From Planococcus citri (Eukaryota; Arthropoda; Insecta; Hemiptera; Pseudococcidae), in NCBI RefSeq assembly GCF_950023065.1, contig NC_088678.1:13444580-13508579 (forward strand): a stretch of 64,000 bases of DNA, read 5' to 3'. Both the position numbers and the translations under genes were made by a program. Shown piece by piece: positions 59,101 to 64,000 of the stretch. A model generated the notes under the pieces. The model was not told where the DNA came from. It made no database searches and saw only the letters and a program-made list of their open reading frames with translations. Within the stretch, counting starts at the first letter, position 1, and every line of letters begins with the position of its first letter.

Positions 59101-62030
59101 ACTACGAATGGTGGACTTTTTATTGTTAACTTCAGTACATTCAGACTCGTTTCAACCAATTCCATTGTTTAGAAGTACGCGAATTCTTTCTGATACTGGA
59201 TACTGGACTTTTTCAAATTCTATTCTAGGTGTAAAGTTCAATTCAAACACACTTTACACCACAGATGACTCATCCTTTCGCGAACTTTGGAACTATCAAT
59301 AAGGCATGCAACAATACATATTAGCTGTTTAAGTAGTTGACATCCGACAACCACCTACAGACTAGAAAAATCGTTTCTTAGTTTTCTGACAAAGCAGGTA
59401 AATAATTAAACACGTTTGCAAGATCCTCAAAAGTTATATTATAAAACGATTCAAGAAGCACGAGATATATGTAGTAGAATTGTAGAATTTAGTCAATAAA
59501 ATCACGTTGAACTTTTTCTTAAAAATAAACAAAAAATCCAACACCAAAAAATATCTACGGATAAATTTAAAAACTACGTTACAACTCACTAAACTGGTTT
59601 TACTAAAATAAACAAATCATGCATTATATTTGCGTTGACTCTAGGAAATATTCCTTTTGAAATTAGACTAGCTGCAATTGAAGAATTTCTCGTCATTAGT
59701 TACAAACAATCTGTACCAGTTTTCAGAACTTTCAAATGAAAACCAACTTCACAAATACGAGTATTTCACACTCGAGTGCTTCAACACCATTTAATAGATC
59801 AATTTTTTGTGACAGAAAATTATGTAACACCAAACAACGACAATAAATCTCACTTTGGTGTTCTTACGAGCGGAATTTGTAATATCTTAGCATCGAGTTA
59901 AAGCTAAACATACGTTATCGTGATGAATTAAATGTAGTTCTAGGTCTGATTCGCTTACAAAGAACATACTGCATGCAGTGCAAGTGAAAATGAAATTATT
60001 CGTGCAAGCTTTCGAGTGGTCGAGGCAATTAAAAACATGATTAAGCACAGCATCGCAAGATAAGAAAGTTTTGCAGCATAAACCACACTTCAGCGGCTGC
60101 GTTTCTTTGGCTATAGCAGTTTCTGGGTTCTCGCATGAACCAAAATCGGTTCCATCTAGAAATATACAATGTATTTGTAGAAAACCGCAGGTAAGACGAA
60201 CGAAGCGTAGATAGGGAATGTAAAATTCACACACGAAGAGTATCTTACAAGAATATTAAAAACCTCATTATCATTTCGACTCTACAGTTCATTATGCAGA
60301 ATATCACCCAGATTAATATCCATTATCAAAATACCTATTCTAGAAATATGACCAATTCTACGTGAGGTGAATCTTGTGCAATGTGCATTGTGCAATGGGC
60401 AATGTTATTTAGTAAATAGGCGATCGATGGAGAGATGAATAAAGCCAGAACATACTCAATAATGAAGAAAACTCACCATATTCAACTTCGGCGTGGCTAA
60501 TCAGCGATTTACTCGTCATCTCATTTACGCTACGATTTGATTGGTTCTTCTCATTTCGTTCATTTTTATCGATAATTGCTTCATCATTATCTGTAAATTA
60601 CATAATATTCCAAATTAAATAAAACCGGTAATTAAAAGATGAGTTTTACTGCATCGTATCACAGTATCAAAGATTCAAACTCATGCAAGTACTCGTATAC
60701 CAAGCTACAATATTTTTGAAATATATCAACAAACGTAGATTAGATATTCACCTTCGGTACGGTTCATCGATTCTCCATCGAATATCTCATCGGAATTATG
60801 ACTAGTTTGAGAAGTATTCTCAACTTCTATACTTTCACGAGTACTCGTACTGCCAAGATCTGAAAAACGAAGGCACTTACTAGCTGCTTCGAAATTAAAT
60901 AAATCAGTAAACAATGTTGAGAAATGCTTTCAACGACTCACCTTCAGTTTGGGTTATATTTTCCTCATTTATCGTCTGAATGGTATCATGTCTAGTCTGA
61001 GAAATATCATCATCTTCTATACATTCACGAGTACTCGTACTGCCAAGATCTGAAAAACAAAGGCACTTACTAGCTGCTTCGAAATTAAATAAATCAGTAA
61101 ACAATGTTGAAAAATGCTTTCAACGGCTATTCACCTTCAGTTTGGGTAATATTTTCTTCATTTATCGTCTGAATGGTATCATGTCTAGTCTGAGAAATAT
61201 CACCTTCTTCTATACATTCACGTGGACTTACTTCACCAAGACCTATAAACATATCATGCATTAGTACAACTACTTCATGCTAGAATTACATCAAAACTAA
61301 AACCAAATCAATACCATTTATAAAACTAATATTCGGCGAATCTGGCAAAACTAACGTTCGAGGAAGATGTTTCAAATCAGTCAGGAGAATCACCGGTTGT
61401 TTCATATTCTTGGACTCATCTCGTCGAGTGAATTTCCGAGGAAGACGTCTCGAATCCGTACTCTTGGGCGTATTTCGTCGAGTGAAATTCCCAGCAAGAT
61501 GTTTCGAATCCGTACTCTTGGACGTACCTGGTCGACAGAAGTTCTGAGGAACAAGGTTGAAATCCGTAAGCAGAACTATCGGATGTTTTATCGACGTGTC
61601 TGGCTCATTTGACGTTTGAGGAGTGCGTTTAAAATCTGTCAAGAGTATTATCGGTTGTCTCAAACTCTCCAGGAATTTAGGATTTTTTAGCTGTTTCTTC
61701 GTGATTTTCATCGTCGTCGGTTCTTTCTGCACAAACAGTACATGAAAATTGATGTTAGATTCATATATGATGAAACAAAACGCCACGTTCTACAGTAGTG
61801 AAATTACAATGTATTCTAGTTCATTTACGAAGATATTTAGTAAAGTAAAGTCTTGAAGAGTGAGACCAACTTACCCCTGATCGTAGATTAACAAATGTGA
61901 AGTAAATACAACGTGAAGATAATTGATTCGAGCATAAACTCACATTCACAGCACTCACAGCAATGTTTAAACGTCCAGCAGTAAACTTATAAAATGAAAT
62001 AATGTTGATAAAGAACTGGAATTCTCTCAT
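54944..62030 (-). CDS. Multi-zinc-finger protein, long isoform (about 746 aa)
   Basis: The proposed join on the minus strand is 62030-61875, 61726-61315, 61242-61135, 61049-60942, 60859-60752, 60590-60477, 56178-54944. All introns are GT-AG, and from the second exon on every junction is phase 1. The sum is 2241 bp, exactly 747 codons. The first ATG (62030) is preceded in frame by a TAG four codons upstream; an alternative start is the ATG at 61711. The N-terminal half is an unfamiliar, probably disordered region with a repeated P-[IV]-[IV]-LLTD motif, followed by Ser/Thr/Glu-rich repeats from duplicated exons. The C-terminal half has about 13 C2H2 fingers, so nuclear nucleic-acid binding is expected. 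No BTB or ZAD domain is visible. The join is predicted, not proven by transcript data. Confidence 0.75.
56612..58925. mobile_element. Foldback element family 1, copy 4 (expanded arms)
   Basis: It opens with a G-rich variant of the end, then CATAAGGATCACTAGCACC and AATGGCTGCCATTTTGATTC. It closes with the mirror image, ending TGATCCTTATGCGCCCTCC-CCGACTAA. The left arm is lengthened by a tandem array (57090-58030). At about 2.3 kb it is larger than copy 3 (1.4 kb). Confidence 0.83.
57090..58030. repeat. Tandem array of 135-bp units inside the foldback arm
   Basis: GAAATTCCCACAAAATTT-type words occur at 57107, 57242, 57377, 57512, 57677, 57812 and 57978. Spacings are 135, 135, 135, 165, 135 and 166 bp. 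The longer steps hold an extra ATTACTGGAGCCTCCAGTA piece. Because 135 is a multiple of three, a 256-codon repeat frame stays open on the minus strand (56842-57612). Confidence 0.88.
59887..62030 (-). CDS. Same gene, short isoform with alternative terminal exon (about 424 aa)
   Basis: The same upstream exons can instead be spliced to 60155-59887, which has a TTTCTAG acceptor, the same phase 1 entry (AT completing a GAT codon) and its own TAA. The total is 1275 bp, exactly 425 codons. This end carries two C2H2-like fingers: C-x2-C in LKCGLCCKTF with an HVFNCLDH-type end, and FTCTACSMFF with LHLIHH. Because this exon has a stop, its use excludes the long finger exon. Such 3' alternatives are known for insect zinc-finger genes such as lola, but no BTB domain is seen here. 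The alternative reading is two separate genes. Confidence 0.65.
60477..60590 (-). CDS. Zinc-finger gene, 114-bp shared exon
   Basis: Bounded by TTTACAG and G|GTGAGT. It begins AT-AAT-GAT-GAA and ends GAA-TAT-G. It encodes an acidic, Asn/Lys-rich stretch with no fold recognised. It is the last exon common to both isoforms and joins to either terminal exon through an Asp codon. Confidence 0.7.
60752..61242 (-). CDS. Three tandemly duplicated 108-bp exons of the zinc-finger gene
   Basis: The exons are 61242-61135, 61049-60942 and 60859-60752. Each is 108 bp, enters in phase 1 and leaves in phase 1, with donors GTGAAT or GTGAGT. Each codes about 36 residues on the pattern LGSTSTRE-IE...SQT...TEG/D. 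Starts are 193 and 190 bp apart, and flanking intron words (GAAATTAAATAAATCAGTAA and AACAATGTTGA) are duplicated too. Symmetric phase lets any of them be skipped without a frameshift. Confidence 0.82.
61315..61726 (-). CDS. Zinc-finger gene, exon with repeated P-[IV]-[IV]-LLTD motif
   Basis: The acceptor is TTTGTGCAG and the donor AAT-G|GTATTG. It encodes 137 codons. The motif appears as QPIILLTDFKRTPQ, HPIVLLTDFNLVPQ and QPVILLTDLKHLPR. Between the second and third copies lie two KSTDS-[KR]-[HR]-L...FTRR units. The exon is basic and has an ATG (61711) five codons in, which could be the real start. I do not recognise this motif from any known domain. Confidence 0.78.
61875..62030 (-). CDS. 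Zinc-finger gene, putative first coding exon
   Basis: Begins MREFQFF at 62030 and ends TCA-GGG|GTAAGT in phase 0, matching the phase 0 entry of the next exon. In-frame TAG lies 12 bp upstream of the ATG. The peptide has no known domain. It could instead be 5' UTR with translation starting at 61711. Confidence 0.5.
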
Positions 62031-62312
62031 GGAAGGACTGGACTAGACCACCGCATGTTCCCGGAATAGAATAAATGCCTTTTGCCTTCTCCTTTTCTCT
62101 GATGATTAGATAAGATAAGTCAACAAAACCAAATAAACACGTTTCCCAGGTGGTCCGCCAGTGTGACCATTTCTAACAATTCTAAGAAAAAAATTTAGAA
62201 TTTTTATTTTTTTTATTTTTAATTAATTGTAAAAGAAAATAAAGAAAGGAAGTTGTTTCTTTACTCAATTTCTTTGTCGAAATCGAAATGTCATTATATT
62301 TTTTTTCAGTAA
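62031..62312. promoter_or_regulatory. Candidate divergent promoter region
   Basis: A short spacer separates the 5' end of the minus-strand zinc-finger gene from the plus-strand candidate exon at 62313. No TATA box or initiator could be assigned. The call rests only on the head-to-head arrangement. Confidence 0.3.
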
Positions 62313-63318
62313 AACACTGCTGAAACAATTCGTCTCTTCGAAAGAATCAGAAACATTGAATTGAATTCATCTGACACTGGAAAAAATGACCGGAAACCAT
62401 TCCGAACACCAGAAACACCTGCTTCAGCACTATATAGAGGAATACTCGAGCATTCAGGTTTGTTAAATTTTCTCATTTAAGTATTTTCGTCTTCGAATTT
62501 ATTTTTCAAACTGTGAGCAGCGTATCAATAACTTTTCTGACTCAATTTCTAGCCAAAATTTCCAATATTACAACCAGTGGACTTAAAGCTCTTCGTTGCT
62601 CTATTAGGAAAAGGTCGTAACTACATGAAAGTTGATTTCTCAGAAAACGCATTTTAATTTTTAAAGAGCATTCTATCAAGTACACTTGATAGTTTTAGAT
62701 GAGGTAAGAGAACATTTGGTTATTGCAATCATTTTCCTGCTAATTTTCAAAATAAACATCCTGGTAGCACTGATTTTTCATTTTTTTATTTGAGGAACTC
62801 TGAACTGAAAAAAGTAAAATTCAACAAAGGAACTTTCACCTTAAGTCAAGCTTTTTTCATCAAAAGCCCATAAGAAATACACAGGAACGATATCCTTAAG
62901 GTGATGAGGTTGATTTTCTGCAATTTGTCAGTGAAATGACGTGAAATTATTTGTTTATAATGACTTTTCTTACCAACAAATTACAAAAATCAAAAGAAAT
63001 AGGTTCAATCTGCGAAAAAATATCATTTAGAACCTTTTCATTGTAACAGTTTTGAAAACGTGTATTTAAAACCATTTGTTTTCGGCTATTACGAGAACAA
63101 AAAACATCGAAATTCAATTTCAAGTGTTGCATCATGTAGAGGACAAAATTCTCTTTCCAATGATACCACTATCTCATTTTTTATAAAAATTGTAGTTACG
63201 ACCTTTTCCTAATAAAGCAACGTCTTTAAGTGGACTGACTTCGAATGAATCTGAATCAAGGCAAGAAAAAAGGAAGACCTCAACTTCAAACGACCCTTCA
63301 AAGAAAGTGAATATAAAA
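62313..63318 (+). CDS. Candidate gene of unknown function, two exons, second split by a transposon
   Basis: The first stretch (62313-62457) is open and codon-like (ETIRLFERIRNIELNSS, then FRTPETPASALYRG) and ends CAT-TCA-G|GTTTGT. The second begins after TTTCTAG at 62553 and continues KISNITTSNE across the element 62575-63237, then SESRQEKRKTSTSND to 63318 (AAA|GTAAGA). Phase 1 matches across the first intron. The problem is that a TAA at 62310-62312 sits directly after the likely acceptor TTTTTTTCAG and in this frame. The other frame, with an ATG at 62371, is also open. Either the gene is damaged or the true exon start is different. Family unknown. Confidence 0.4.
62575..63237. mobile_element. 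663-bp TIR element inside the candidate exon
   Basis: The left CAGTGGACTTAAAGCTCTTCG and the right end, which reads CAGTCCACTTAAAGACGTTGC on the other strand, extend to TATTAGGAAAAGGTCGTAAC (TIR about 50 bp). AC stands on both sides (62573-62574 and 63238-63239), a 2-bp duplication at most. Excision with one AC rejoins ATT-ACA-ACT-TCG in frame. No transposase. Confidence 0.75.
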
Positions 63319-63324
63319 GTAAGA

Positions 63325-64000
63325 ACGTATCATTCGTACTTGATTACATACCTGTTTCGTTTACTAATGTGGCATCGATGAATACGATTTTTTCCTAGCA
63401 TCTTCTCGTGAAGTTGTGCATCTCATGGAAAGTTAACTCAAAAACGAACTCCAACCAGATGAAACGTTATTCTGTAGTCGCATCAGTGAAATAATAGTCA
63501 CGACATTGATATCTGCATAGTACATCATACATATGTTTTTTAGGTAATACCCTACAGTACATGTGTAGTAAATTGTACACACATGTGTTCACTCGCTATT
63601 GAATGTACAATATCGGTAGAAAAAGAAACAAAATACAGTAACACCCTTCCTATTATTGGCAAAGGTGTTTAATGTAATGTGGTATTTACGAGTAAGCTAG
63701 TGCTTGTACAAGTAGCGTTATAGACCAAGTGTAAAATATAGTAATATAGAAGAGTTACTTTGAGTGGCGTAGCCAGAGCATATCTGGAGGGAGGGGGGGG
63801 GGTTGGTTGTTGGAGAAAGGTCCAATTTTTTGTCATGATGAGAGAGAAAACAATTAACCTGGGCGTAGCGAGGGCAAAAGCTTTTGAAAAGTATGATTTT
63901 GATATGTAAAAGAACAATGGTTTTTATAGGAGTAGATTCATTATTTATGCTTCAGAATTTCAGATTTTGAACGATTTTTTTTATAGAAACTTTCAGAAAT
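63325..64000. other. Non-coding right edge of the window
   Basis: No exon supported. A G run at 63789-63800 follows GGCGTAGCCAGAGCATATC, a word typical of repeated sequence. A GGGCGTAGCGAGGGCAAAAGC motif at 63861 matches the one inside the CAGGGTGTC element family, so another such element probably runs off the window. Confidence 0.45.

Larger units (their letters stand above)
56190..59880 (-). other. Long intron of the zinc-finger gene (long isoform)
   Basis: Contains the foldback element 56612-58925. From 59000 to 59880 the plus strand has several broken open stretches (for example ALTLGNIPFEIRLAAIEEF near 59635) with stops between them. They look like a decayed coding sequence, but I do not recognise the family. 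Confidence 0.45.

Noticed and set aside
61367..61612. 81-residue plus-strand open frame
   Set aside because: It is antisense to the well-supported repeat-motif exon of the zinc-finger gene.

Overview
The window is eukaryotic nuclear DNA, AT-rich, with GT-AG introns, long spacers and a very high load of transposable elements. Two sets of spliced genes are readable: the 3' end of a DMRT (doublesex/mab-3 related) gene and a multi-zinc-finger gene. The gene families, the LINE clades (RTE, Jockey-like, RNase H-bearing) and the frequent TAGGTAGGTA/TACCTACCTAC words point to an insect. A hemipteran such as a scale insect, mealybug or aphid is my guess, not something the sequence proves. There are no operons, bacterial genes or CRISPR arrays.

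Layout. 1-1.2 kb: tail of a dead LINE. 4.1-8.5 kb: a second copy of that LINE, broken by five separate terminal-inverted-repeat (TIR) elements, most with clear target duplications. 10.3-11.3 kb (+): last three exons of a dmrt99B-like gene with a DMA domain; its DM domain is not visible and probably lies upstream of the window. 11.9-16.9 kb: degenerate T-rich repeats, an RTE endonuclease fragment (-) split by a TIR element, and one TIR element nested in another. 20.1-26.0 kb: an element holding a tRNA-like segment and a minisatellite, then two foldback elements, one inside a hAT-like element. 29.9-31.5 kb: a minisatellite with a higher-order pattern. 31.6-33.0 kb: RTE reverse transcriptase fragment (-). 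35.3-38.9 kb: a second foldback family with a nested 1.8-kb element. 42.1-43.5 kb: the best-preserved foldback. 48.6-53.9 kb: two Jockey-like LINE fragments abutting head to head, the right one broken by stacked insertions.

54.9-62.0 kb (-): the most interesting locus. Eight exons can be joined with exact phase. A short N-terminal exon and a repeat-motif exon are followed by three tandemly duplicated 108-bp exons, one 114-bp exon, and then two alternative 3' terminal exons. One terminal exon carries 2 zinc fingers and the other about 13; each has its own stop. Both routes stay in frame (about 424 and 746 residues). The intron before the long zinc-finger exon hosts a 2.3-kb foldback element. 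Divergently, at 62.3-63.3 kb (+), is a possible second gene whose coding stretch is split by a 663-bp TIR element.

The two DMRT/zinc-finger loci are independent regulatory-type genes. The remaining sequence is non-autonomous transposons, decayed LINEs, satellites and unannotated spacer.
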